A stretch of DNA of 64,000 bases from positions 314,545-378,544 of the forward strand of contig NZ_SRXO01000005.1 in assembly GCF_008360935.1 (NCBI RefSeq). The letters are read 5' to 3'. Source of the DNA: Siccirubricoccus phaeus (GTDB lineage: Bacteria > Pseudomonadota > Alphaproteobacteria > Acetobacterales > Acetobacteraceae). The notes beneath the pieces were generated by a model. It was not told the origin of the DNA. It saw only the letters and a list, made by a program, of their open reading frames with translations, and made no database searches. Below are positions 8,920 to 16,340 of this stretch, piece by piece. The position numbers and the translations under genes are program-made. How positions within the stretch are numbered: the first letter of the stretch is position 1; each line of letters opens with the position of its first letter.

Positions 8920-9402
8920 ATGGAACCGGAAACCCTGCTGCTGCCGGATGACGGCGTGGTGCCGAACAACCCCCGCCTGCCGGCCCTGCTCTGGCGCGGC
9001 GCCCTGCCGCCCGGAGAGCCCGAGGCCGCCGAGGCGCGCTTCGCCGCCCATGGCTGGCCGCCCGCCTGGCGCAACGGCATCTACCCCTACCATCACTACC
9101 ACCCCAACGCACATGAGGCGCTGGCGATCGCCCGCGGCCAGGTGCGGGTGCAACTGGGTGGGGAGCAGGGCCAGGTGCTGGAGCTGCAGGCAGGCGATGT
9201 GGTGGCGCTGCCGGCCGGCGTCGGTCACCGCAACCTCAGCGCCAGCGCCGATCTGCTGGTGGTGGGCGCCTATCCGGCCGGGCAGGAGCCGAAGGAGTAC
9301 CGCGCCGAGAAGCGGCTGCATGACGCGGCCATCGCCGCCATCATCGCCACTCCGGACCCGCCCTGCGAGCCGCTGACCGGGCAGCCCTGGCCCGGGCTGT
9401 AA
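8920..9402 (+). CDS. Cupin-domain protein (YjlB-like)
   Basis: This 160-residue single-cupin protein has the metal-site region YPYHHYHPNAHEALAIARG and a second motif LQAGDVVALPAGVGHRNL. This resembles the YjlB-type cupins, whose function is not established. The start at MEPET is favoured because GGAGG lies 6 bases upstream; ATGs at 8881 and 8905 are in frame but have poorer sites. The gene is divergent from the thiol dioxygenase gene with its upstream region overlapping that gene's start, so the two may be co-regulated. Confidence 0.75.
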   Translation: MEPETLLLPDDGVVPNNPRLPALLWRGALPPGEPEAAEARFAAHGWPPAWRNGIYPYHHYHPNAHEALAIARGQVRVQLGGEQGQVLELQAGDVVALPAGVGHRNLSASADLLVVGAYPAGQEPKEYRAEKRLHDAAIAAIIATPDPPCEPLTGQPWPGL

Positions 9403-9572
9403 GCGGCCCGGCCGGGCATGCGCGGGCCGGCCGCCACCGACGGCAGGCGATAAGGGCCGGCCGCGGCGGCGGCGCAGCCACCCGGGTGCGCGGGCGGCTG
9501 GCCCCGCCGCGCACCGGCAACCTCCGCCGGGCTGCCCCGCGGCAGGCCGGCCCCGCAGGCCCGCTGGCGCGG

Positions 9573-10601
9573 CTATTTCAGGTTGTCGTTCACCTGCTTC
9601 AGGGCGGCGGCGACGCTGGCGCGGATACTCAGCGGCAGGAACGGGTTCTCGTCCAGATCCTTCACCAGCGGGTCGGAGGTGACGAATTTCGCGTAGTCCG
9701 TGGCAATCGCCCTGGCCTCGGTGCCAAGCTTCTGCTGCGTCGCCGCATCCGCGGCCTTCGAGGCCTCGTTGAGCTTCACCGCCAGCGCCAGGTCGAAGGC
9801 ATCGGTCACCGGCTTCACCTTGGCCGCATAGGCTTTCTCGATCTCGGCGGCGATCTCCTGGCCCTGATAGGTCTTCAGGATCTCCGCCTTCAGCTTGTCG
9901 ATCTCGCCCTGGACGTTGGTGCGGGCGGTGATCCAGGTCTTGGCGGACTGGACGTGCTTCGCCTTCACCTCCTCGCTGGCGGCGGGCGCCGGCCCCCCTT
10001 CCGGCGGCGCGGTGTCCTGGGCCGGGGGTGGCGGCGGGGCGGTGGAGACCGTCGGCCCCGGCGGTGGGGGCGGCGGGGGCGGAGGCGGCGCGGTCGAGAC
10101 GCCCGGCTCCGGCGGCGAGGGCGGCGGCGGGGTGGTGCCGGTGCTGGGCCCGGGCGGCGGCGGCGGGGCCGGCGGAATGGTGCCGGGCTGCGCGTTGGAC
10201 GGGGCCGGCGGCGCCTGGGTCTCGCCCTCCTCCAGCTCGGAATCGGAGGTGCCGTCCTCGAAATTGATGACGACCTTGGTGTAGCCGGTGCCCTTCAGCG
10301 TTTTCTTCAGCTTCTTCGCCATGCCGGTGACGTTCTTGTTCAGCGTGAACGTCACCAGCTTCGGGTCGATATCGGTATCGACCACGACCGTGCCCCAGCG
10401 AAGATTGAAATTCTTCGGGTTTTCCTTGTCGAGCTGGCCGGAGACCGCCTTCGGCGCCTTGACCTTGTCCAGCAGGATGAAGGCCATGGTGGCGTCGTTG
10501 GTATTGCCCGCGACGGCACAGCTCACCGGTTCCTTCTTGGACAGCCGCAGCAATTGCTTCAGCTTGTCCATGTCCATGCCGATGTTCGGTGTGGCAGCCA
10601 T
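9573..10601 (-). CDS. Unknown protein with proline-rich linker, divergent from sheath fusion
   Basis: This 342-residue protein is not recognised. It has three parts. Residues 1-125 form a compact, lysine-rich alpha/beta-looking domain (MDKLKQLLRLSKKEP, NLRWGTVVVDTDIDPKLV, GMAKKLKKTLKGTGY). Residues about 130-205 are a disordered Pro-rich linker with runs of P, plus G, S and T. Residues 210-342 are predicted helical and charged. No signal peptide or membrane segment is seen. GGGAGACGGAGC precedes the start. It diverges from the TssB-TssC-like fusion across 138 bp, so a shared promoter region and a joint function are plausible. The first domain could be a partner or chaperone of the sheath protein, but that is a guess. 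Confidence 0.7.
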   Translation of the reverse strand: MAATPNIGMDMDKLKQLLRLSKKEPVSCAVAGNTNDATMAFILLDKVKAPKAVSGQLDKENPKNFNLRWGTVVVDTDIDPKLVTFTLNKNVTGMAKKLKKTLKGTGYTKVVINFEDGTSDSELEEGETQAPPAPSNAQPGTIPPAPPPPPGPSTGTTPPPPSPPEPGVSTAPPPPPPPPPPGPTVSTAPPPPPAQDTAPPEGGPAPAASEEVKAKHVQSAKTWITARTNVQGEIDKLKAEILKTYQGQEIAAEIEKAYAAKVKPVTDAFDLALAVKLNEASKAADAATQQKLGTEARAIATDYAKFVTSDPLVKDLDENPFLPLSIRASVAAALKQVNDNLK

Positions 10602-10739
10602 GCTCCGTCTCCCTTCGCCGGTCGCACCCAGGGCAGGGGCGCCGCGGCGTTGTCGCCAGCGGCATGATATTCAACTTTGCCGCAAGATGTTAGCCTCTCC
10701 GGAACGGTGATAGCCGCGGCAGCGGGGGCGGGACACGCG
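10602..10739. promoter_or_regulatory. Shared divergent promoter region of the sheath-fusion pair
   Basis: The 138-bp gap between the divergent starts must hold both promoters. It contains a locally AT-richer stretch around 10663-10695, but I cannot assign a consensus box with confidence. Confidence 0.4.
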
Positions 10740-12653
10740 ATGGCGATGGAATATGCGGTGAATTTCGGCAGCCTGAACAAGGCGCCGCGGGCCGCAGGGC
10801 CCGCCCCGAAATTCCGCCTGGCGGTCTTCGGCGATTTTTCCGGCCGCGCCAATACCGGGAAGCTGGACACCGGGGCGAAGCTCGCCGCCCGCAAGCCCAT
10901 CAAGGTGGATGTCGATAATCTCGACGACGTGATGGCGCGGATGAAGCTGAAACTCTCCCTGCCCATCGGGCCGGAGGGCGGGACGGTCGCGCTCGACTTC
11001 GCTGAGATCGAGGATTTCCACCCCGACCAGCTCTTCGACAAGGTGGAGGTGTTCGACGGCCTCTCCGACCTCCGCCGCCGGCTGCTGAACCGGGCGAGCT
11101 TCGACCGCGCGGCGAAGGAGGTGCTGGGCTGGGGCGGGGAGGAGCCCCTGCCGCCGCCGCCCCGGGCGAAATCCCAGGCCACCGCCGTCGCCACCGACCG
11201 CCGGCTGGGTGATTTCGCCCGCCTCGTCGGCGGCCGGCGCATGGCGCCGGCGGCCGAGGCCTCGGTGGAGGAGTGGATCCGCCGCATCGTCGGCAGCCAT
11301 ATCGTGCCGGGCAAGGACAGCCGGCAGGACCAGCTGGTGGCGCGGGTGGACCAGGCGCTCTCCGCCGCCATGCGCAGCCTGCTGCACCACCCGGATTTCC
11401 AGGCGCTGGAAGCCACCTGGCGGAGCATCGACTTCCTGGTCCGCCGCATCGAGACCAGCCACCGGATGGAGATCGTCCTCTACGACATCTCCGCCGAGGA
11501 GCTGGCCGCCGACCTCGCCGCCTCCGACCGGCTGGAGGAAAGCGGGCTCTACGGGCTGATGGTCGAGGCCCCGGCGATGGACGCCCACCAGGGGCCGCTC
11601 TCCGCCATCATCGGCCTCTACGGCTTCGAGCTGGCGCCGCCGCATGCCGAGCTGCTGGGGCGGCTGGCGCGGCTCTGCGCCGCGGCGAATTGCCCCTTCC
11701 TCTCGCAGATCGGCGCCGACAGCTTCGGCATGCCCTTCGCCGAGCAGCACCCGCTCATCAAGGAGGCCTGGGGGGCGCTGCAGGCGGCGCCGGAGGCGGC
11801 CTATATCGGCCTCGCCGCGCCGCGCTTCCTGCTGCGCATGCCCTACGGCAAGAAATCGGAGCCGATCGACAGCTTCGCCTTCGAGGAATTCACCCGCCAG
11901 GGCGGGCTCGGCACCATGCTCTGGGCCAATCCAGCGGTGATGGTCGGCTTCTTGCTGGCGGAGACCTATCTTCGCAGCGGGTCCAAGCTGAAGCTCGGCA
12001 GCATCATGTCGGCCAACGACATGCCGTATTTCCTCTACACCGACCCGGATGGCGACCAGGTGCCGCTGCCCTGCACGGAGCGGCATTGGAGCGAGCGCCA
12101 GGCAGTGGGGGTGGCGAGCTACCGGGCGATGCCGCTGGTCAGCCTGCGCGGCCGGCCGGAGGTGCGGCTGGCGAGCTTCAACGGCCTGGCCGGGCGGCCG
12201 ATCGCCGGCTTCTGGGCGCCGGTGACGGAGCGGACGCCGGCCAGCGGCGGCGCGGCGGCCCCGGCGGAGGCCCCCGTGGCGCCGGCCCCGGCGGCGGCCG
12301 CTGCCGCCACCGCGCCGGCGGCGGCCGCAGCGGCACCACCGGCCGCGCCGGCGGCGGAGGATGATCTGGACGCGCTGCTGGCCAGCCTCGACACCCCGGC
12401 ACCCGCCCCGGCCCCGGCGGTACCGGAGCCGACCCCGGCCGAGGCGCCGCCGTCGGAGCTGGACGCGCTGCTGGAAAGCCTCGACACCCTGGCGCCCGAG
12501 CCGGCGGCGCCGGAGCCCGAACCCGCGCCGCCACCCGAGGACGATCTGGACGCGCTGCTGGCCAGCCTCAGCGCCCCGCCGCCACCCCCGCCACCGGCGG
12601 ATTCGGACGCCACGGAACCCGACCTGGACGCGCTGCTGGCCTCGCTGAAGTGA
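10740..12653 (+). CDS. TssB-TssC-like contractile sheath fusion protein
   Basis: This 637-residue protein joins two type VI secretion sheath modules. Residues about 20-125 are TssB/VipA-like (FRLAVFGDFSGR, VDVDNLDDVMARM, LDFAEIEDFHPDQLF). Residues about 160-495 are TssC/VipB-like (SVEEWIRRIVG, LLHHPDFQALEATWRSIDFL, later LRMPYGKKSEPIDSF and LKLGSIMSANDMP). TssB and TssC normally form separate subunits of the contractile tube. The tail (500-637) is Ala/Pro-rich and carries four acidic LDALLxSL motifs starting at about residues 540, 572, 600 and 626. The start is taken at MAMEYAV; an upstream in-frame ATG is less likely. No baseplate, Hcp, VgrG, ClpV or membrane-complex gene is nearby. Confidence 0.82.
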   Translation: MAMEYAVNFGSLNKAPRAAGPAPKFRLAVFGDFSGRANTGKLDTGAKLAARKPIKVDVDNLDDVMARMKLKLSLPIGPEGGTVALDFAEIEDFHPDQLFDKVEVFDGLSDLRRRLLNRASFDRAAKEVLGWGGEEPLPPPPRAKSQATAVATDRRLGDFARLVGGRRMAPAAEASVEEWIRRIVGSHIVPGKDSRQDQLVARVDQALSAAMRSLLHHPDFQALEATWRSIDFLVRRIETSHRMEIVLYDISAEELAADLAASDRLEESGLYGLMVEAPAMDAHQGPLSAIIGLYGFELAPPHAELLGRLARLCAAANCPFLSQIGADSFGMPFAEQHPLIKEAWGALQAAPEAAYIGLAAPRFLLRMPYGKKSEPIDSFAFEEFTRQGGLGTMLWANPAVMVGFLLAETYLRSGSKLKLGSIMSANDMPYFLYTDPDGDQVPLPCTERHWSERQAVGVASYRAMPLVSLRGRPEVRLASFNGLAGRPIAGFWAPVTERTPASGGAAAPAEAPVAPAPAAAAAATAPAAAAAAPPAAPAAEDDLDALLASLDTPAPAPAPAVPEPTPAEAPPSELDALLESLDTLAPEPAAPEPEPAPPPEDDLDALLASLSAPPPPPPPADSDATEPDLDALLASLK

Positions 12654-12654
12654 G

Positions 12655-12745
12655 GCTGGGGGCTTTGCCCCCCACATCCAGGGGCTCTGCCCCTGGACCC
12701 CGCCGGGGACCGGACCGGTCCCCGGACCCCGGTCCGAGTTTCAGA
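12655..12745. repeat. GC-rich palindromic repeat family R3
   Basis: Back-to-back hairpins (CCAGGGGC/GCCCCTGG and GGGGACCGG/CCGGTCCCC among them) lie between the convergent sheath-fusion and DUF815 ATPase genes. Related copies occur in six other intergenic spaces of the window. This copy is well placed to act as a bidirectional terminator. Confidence 0.6.
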
Positions 12746-12821
12746 GCCGACGGGTCAATCAGCCGATCCGGCCCCGGCTCTGGCGGGACGCGTGCGTCCG
12801 GCGGGATGGGCAGGTGGCCCG

Positions 12822-13685
12822 CTATTCCACCACCTTCCCCTCGCGCCCCGCCAGATCCTGGATGAACTGCCAGGCCACCCGGCCGGACCGGCCGCCACGG
12901 GTCACGGACCACTCATTCGCCTGCCGCCGCAGCTCCTCCGCCGGCAGGGCAATGCCCAGCGCCGCGGCATAGCCCTCGACCATGGCGAAATAGGTCGGCT
13001 GGTCGCAATTGTGGAAGCCGATCCACAAGCCGAAGCGGTCGCTCAGCGAAACCTTCTCCTCCACCGCCTCGGCGGGGTTGATCGCCGTGCTGCGCTCATT
13101 CTCGATCATGTCGCGCGGCATCAGGTGGCGGCGGTTGCTCGTGGCGTAGAACAGCACGTTGGGCGGGCGGCCCTCGATGCCGCCATCCAGCACGCTCTTC
13201 AGCGCCTTGTAGTCCTGGTCCTCCTTCTCGAAGGAGAGGTCGTCGCAGAACACCAGGCAGCGCCGGGGCTGGGCGCGCAGCGCATTCAGCAGCTCCGGCA
13301 GGGTGCGGATATCCTCGCGGTGGATTTCGATCAGCGCCAGGCTGCCGGGGCGTTCCTCATTGGCCGCGGCATGCGCCGCCTTGACCAGGGAGGATTTCCC
13401 CATCCCCCGCGCGCCCCAGAGCATCACGTTGTTCGCCGGGAAGCCCGCGGCGAAGCGCAAGGTGTTCGCCAGCAGGATGTCCCGCTGCCGGTCGATGCCC
13501 TGCAGCAGCGGCAGCGCCACGCGGGAGACGCGCGGCACCGGCGCCAGGCGCGGCACCGGCTCCGGGTGCCAGACGAAGGCATCGGCGCCCTCCGGCGCCG
13601 GCGGGGTGGGGGGTGGGGGGGCCAGGCGCTCCAGCGCCTCGGCAATGCGGGTGAGCAGGGCGGTATCGGTCGGGATCTCGGACAT
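12822..13685 (-). CDS. DUF815-type AAA+ ATPase
   Basis: This 287-residue P-loop ATPase belongs to the DUF815 group common in proteobacteria. The Walker A motif is GARGMGKSS, and RRCLVFCDDLSFE supplies the Walker B aspartates. ATSNRRHLMPRD and DRFGLWIGF are family-typical. A Pro-rich segment near residues 24-42 follows the N-terminal helix. MSEIPTD is chosen as start; an in-frame extension upstream has no family character. The gene is divergent from yajC, an arrangement often seen in alphaproteobacteria. Its cellular role is not established. Confidence 0.88.
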   Translation of the reverse strand: MSEIPTDTALLTRIAEALERLAPPPPTPPAPEGADAFVWHPEPVPRLAPVPRVSRVALPLLQGIDRQRDILLANTLRFAAGFPANNVMLWGARGMGKSSLVKAAHAAANEERPGSLALIEIHREDIRTLPELLNALRAQPRRCLVFCDDLSFEKEDQDYKALKSVLDGGIEGRPPNVLFYATSNRRHLMPRDMIENERSTAINPAEAVEEKVSLSDRFGLWIGFHNCDQPTYFAMVEGYAAALGIALPAEELRRQANEWSVTRGGRSGRVAWQFIQDLAGREGKVVE

Positions 13686-13770
13686 TCGGTCGCACTTGAC
13701 GGCAAGGGGGCGGAAGCTAGTTTGCGCCCGCCGGTCACGGCAAGCCGGAAGCACAAGGAAATCGCCCGGG

Positions 13771-14115
13771 ATGTTCATCTCCCCCGCCTACGCCCAGGAT
13801 GCCGCTGCCGGCGGCGGCATGGCCATGGTCATGCAGATCCTGCCGCTGATCCTGATCTTCGGCGTCTTCTACTTCCTGCTGATCCGCCCGCAGCAGAAGA
13901 AGCAGAAGGAGCACCGCGCCATGCTGCAGGCGCTGAAACGCGGCGACCGGGTGCTCACCTCCGGCGGCATCATCGCCCAGGTGACCAAGGTGAAGGACGG
14001 CGTGGACGAGGTGGAGGTGGAGATCGCCCCCAATGTCCGCGTCAGCGTGCTGCGCGCCACCATCACGGACATCTTCAAGCCCATCCCCGCCAATGACGGG
14101 GCGGCCAAGGGGTGA
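13771..14115 (+). CDS. yajC: Preprotein translocase accessory subunit YajC
   Basis: This 114-residue protein has the YajC layout: a short periplasmic start, one membrane helix (about residues 20-40, LPLILIFGVFYFLLIRPQ), and a cytoplasmic domain with RPQQKKQKEHRAML, RGDRVLTSGGIIAQV and a VEIAPNVRVSVLRATI strand. YajC associates with SecDF at the Sec translocon. The longer frame upstream overlaps the divergent ATPase and is not used. Its stop overlaps a GTG start of the next gene. secD and secF, which often follow yajC, are not next to it here. Confidence 0.95.
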   Translation: MFISPAYAQDAAAGGGMAMVMQILPLILIFGVFYFLLIRPQQKKQKEHRAMLQALKRGDRVLTSGGIIAQVTKVKDGVDEVEVEIAPNVRVSVLRATITDIFKPIPANDGAAKG

Positions 14116-14528
14116 GCCGCGCCCCGGCGTTCCGCCGGGCTTTGCTGGCCGCCCTGTTCGCCCTGCCCGCCGCGGCGCAGGAGGCACCGCTGCGCAGCCT
14201 GGTCGGTGCCGACATGGTGGCGCTGGGCGCTCACCCTGCCGTGCGGGTGCTGCTGCGCAACGCTGCCCGCGGCCGCCAGCAGCAGGTCTATGAGGGGCTG
14301 CGCCTGCCCGGGCCGCCCGTCGCGCTGGTGGCGGAGCATTGGCTGGTCGGCTGGGGGCGGGAGGGGCGGCGCGGCCTGTTCATCGCCTTCGACACGGTGC
14401 AGGAGCAGCTCGTCCTGTTCCTGCTGGTGGATGGCCAGCCGGTCTATCTTTCCCCCCGTTCCTCCCACTGGCCGCCGGAGCTGGCCGTGCCCTTCGGCGA
14501 GTTCAGCGAGGGCCTGCGCCCCGAATAG
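14112..14528 (+). CDS. Exported protein of unknown function, coupled to yajC
   Basis: This 138-residue protein starts at a GTG that overlaps the yajC stop (GTGA), which suggests translational coupling. A signal peptide is clear (basic start, then ALLAALFALPAAAQ). The mature part has no motif I recognise; it contains several hydrophobic beta-like segments such as LFIAFDTVQEQLVLFLLVDG. It is probably periplasmic. The yajC linkage is not enough to assign it to the translocon. Confidence 0.65.
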   Translation: MSRAPAFRRALLAALFALPAAAQEAPLRSLVGADMVALGAHPAVRVLLRNAARGRQQQVYEGLRLPGPPVALVAEHWLVGWGREGRRGLFIAFDTVQEQLVLFLLVDGQPVYLSPRSSHWPPELAVPFGEFSEGLRPE

Positions 14529-14727
14529 CGCCGGCCCCGAGGGTCAACCAGCAGATTTCGGGCGGGGTCCGGGGAGTGCAGGGGGCAGAGAGCCCGATAA
14601 GCGCTGAATGGCAAAGTAAGAACGGGGGCTCTGCCCCCGAACCCCCGCCGGGGGTTGCCGGCACTGCCGGCAACGCGCCTTCCTGGACCCCGGCCTGAGT
14701 TTCAGACTCGACGGTTGAACCGGCCGA
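14529..14727. repeat. GC-rich palindromic repeat family R3
   Basis: The stretch contains GGGGGCTCTGCCCCC- and TTGCCGGCACTGCCGGCAA-type hairpins and the GAGTTTCAGACTCGACGGTTGAACCGG-like tail that marks this family. It is non-coding, and similar copies are listed elsewhere in the window. Confidence 0.55.
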
Positions 14728-14832
14728 CTAGAGCGGTTTCACGCTGACTGTGCAGCGCGAAACCGCTTTAGCTTATGGATTGTAGAGCAGCTTCACGCCT
14801 CCGGGCGATGCCGCCCTCCGGCGATCTGCTCT
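14728..14832 (+). repeat. Dispersed repeat R1, copy 1
   Basis: This element of about 105 bp is made of two hairpins: an AGCGGTTTCAC/GTGAAACCGCT-type stem and a GAGCAG...CTGCTC stem around CCTCCGGGCGATGCCG. A copy in reverse orientation with only scattered differences lies at 35951-36059. It is non-coding. Confidence 0.75.
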
Positions 14833-15003
14833 GGAGCGGGATCGGTAGAGCTGCGCTCACCCGCCCCGCTCTAGCTCATTGTTCGGTCGCGTGATTCACG
14901 GTTTCGGTCGATTCGACCTCAACCGATCACGCTCTAGGGGCGGGGTCCGGGGAGAAGCTCTTTCCCCCGGCAGGGTCTGGGGGCAGCACCCCCATTTTTC
15001 TCG
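14833..15003. repeat. Further palindromic repeats downstream of R1
   Basis: A CTCTAG-bounded segment with a GGTCGATTCGACC palindrome (about 14870-14937) is followed by another R3-type piece with GGGGTCCGGGG and GGGGGCAGCACCCCC (about 14938-14998). No gene is seen. Confidence 0.45.
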
Positions 15004-15228
15004 CTATTTGGCCTGGTACTCCACCCTCAACCCGATGCCCGCGCCATTCCAGCCGAGCACCCCCTGCGGCGCTTCCCGGAACACCGGCGCAGGGCCGGCG
15101 CTCACCCCCCAGGCACCTTCCCCCGGCCGCTGCCGCAGGCTACGCCACCAGGCCGCCAGCGCCGGCACGCCGCCCAGCAGCAGCAGCGTCGCCGCCAGGG
15201 CCAGCAGATCGGCATCCAGATAGGTCAT
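15004..15228 (-). CDS. Small membrane-anchored protein, unknown
   Basis: This 74-residue protein is unrecognised. One hydrophobic helix (about residues 6-24, LLALAATLLLLGGVPALAAWW) is followed by a polar tail ending in VEYQAK, giving a likely single-pass inner-membrane protein. The start MTYLD is chosen because it has GGAG about 11 bases upstream; longer in-frame starts add only low-complexity residues. It is divergent from the PepSY/two-component unit, so it could belong to that regulon, but this is not shown. Confidence 0.5.
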   Translation of the reverse strand: MTYLDADLLALAATLLLLGGVPALAAWWRSLRQRPGEGAWGVSAGPAPVFREAPQGVLGWNGAGIGLRVEYQAK

Positions 15229-15353
15229 CCTGCGCTCCATCATCGGGGCACCCGCCCCATTCCTCATGCCCCCAGCTTGGCCACCCCTGCCTGAACCGGT
15301 GCTGAGCGACCCGTTCAGCCTGGGTTCAGCCATCTCGCTGGCAGAGTGACCCC

Positions 15354-15671
15354 ATGCGCCGCCCTTTGCTTTGCCTGCTTGCCGCCCTGGCCCTGGCCCC
15401 GACCCATCCCGCCCGGGCCGGGGATGACGACCACGAACGCGCCCGCGCCGCGGTGGAGGCCGGCCGCATCCGCCCCCTGGCGCAATTGCTGGTGGAGGTG
15501 GAACGGCGTTTCGTCGGCCAGGTGGTGGAGACCGAGCTGGATGACGACGACCATCGCTGGACCTATGAATTCAAGCTGCTCCCGCCCTCCGGCCGGATGT
15601 ATCGGGTGATTCTCGATGCCACGACGGGCGCCGTCCTCGCCACGCGCGGCCCGGTGCAGGAGCGGCGCTGA
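15354..15671 (+). CDS. PepSY-domain periplasmic protein
   Basis: This 105-residue secreted protein has a signal peptide (MRRPLLCLLAALALAPTHPA) and a PepSY-like domain seen as RARAAVEAGRIRPLAQLL, then VVETELDDDDHRWTYEFKLL and YRVILDATTGAVL. PepSY proteins of this kind are often encoded next to two-component systems and may sense or inhibit. The stop overlaps the response-regulator start by one base (TGATG), so the three genes form a tight operon. A modulator of the sensor kinase is the natural guess. Confidence 0.85.
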   Translation: MRRPLLCLLAALALAPTHPARAGDDDHERARAAVEAGRIRPLAQLLVEVERRFVGQVVETELDDDDHRWTYEFKLLPPSGRMYRVILDATTGAVLATRGPVQERR

Positions 15672-16333
15672 TGCGGGTGCTGGTGGTGGAGGACAGCGAG
15701 GCGCTCGCCGCCCAGCTCCGGGACGCGCTGCTGGCCGCGCATTTCGCCGTGGACCTTGCCTCGGATGGGGAGGAGGCGCTCTTCCTCGGCGAGACGGAGC
15801 CCTATGACGCCGTCGTGCTCGATCTCGGCCTTCCACGCCTCGACGGGCTTTCCGTCCTCCGCCGCTGGCGCGCCGCCGGCCGGACCATGCCGGTGCTGAT
15901 CCTGACCGCCCGCGATGCCTGGACGGAGAAGGTCGCCGGCCTCGACGCCGGCGCCGACGACTACCTCGCCAAGCCCTTCGTGATGGGGGAGCTGCTGGCC
16001 CGGCTGCGCGCCCTGGTCCGCCGCGCCCATGGCCGCGCCCAGGCGGAGATCGTGCTCGGCCCGCTCAGCATCGACCCTGCCGCCGGCAGCGTGGCGCTGG
16101 AGGGGATGCCGGTGCGCCTCACCGGCCTGGAATTCCGTCTGCTTTCCTATCTCGCCCATCGCCCCGGCCAGGTGGTCTCCAAGACCGAGCTGACCGAGCA
16201 CCTCTACGCCCAGGATTTCGACCGCGATTCCAATACGCTGGAAGTGGTGGTCGGAAGGCTGCGGCGGAAGCTGGGCGCGGCCTTGATCGAGACGCTGCGC
16301 GGCCAGGGCTACCGGCTGGCGGCCCCGGGCTGA
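15671..16333 (+). CDS. OmpR/PhoB-family response regulator
   Basis: This 220-residue regulator has a receiver domain (acidic VVEDS near the start, phospho-acceptor Asp51 in VVLDLGLP, Thr in LILTAR, Lys101 in YLAKPF). A winged-helix DNA-binding domain follows, ending in LEVVVGRLRRKLG and IETLRGQGYRL. It resembles the QseB/PmrA group. It would bind DNA as a dimer when phosphorylated by the kinase encoded 7 bp downstream. The PepSY protein upstream is coupled to it. Target genes are not evident. Confidence 0.93.
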   Translation: MRVLVVEDSEALAAQLRDALLAAHFAVDLASDGEEALFLGETEPYDAVVLDLGLPRLDGLSVLRRWRAAGRTMPVLILTARDAWTEKVAGLDAGADDYLAKPFVMGELLARLRALVRRAHGRAQAEIVLGPLSIDPAAGSVALEGMPVRLTGLEFRLLSYLAHRPGQVVSKTELTEHLYAQDFDRDSNTLEVVVGRLRRKLGAALIETLRGQGYRLAAPG

Positions 16334-16340
16334 GCCCGCC

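Noticed and set aside
9573..10601. The divergent protein as a stand-alone TssB
   Set aside because: Its N-terminal domain lacks the sheath small-subunit pattern, which is present at the front of the fusion instead.
10671..12677. 668-codon minus-strand frame opposite the sheath fusion
   Set aside because: It is rich in Arg and Gly with no domain signature. The plus strand matches TssB and TssC patterns.
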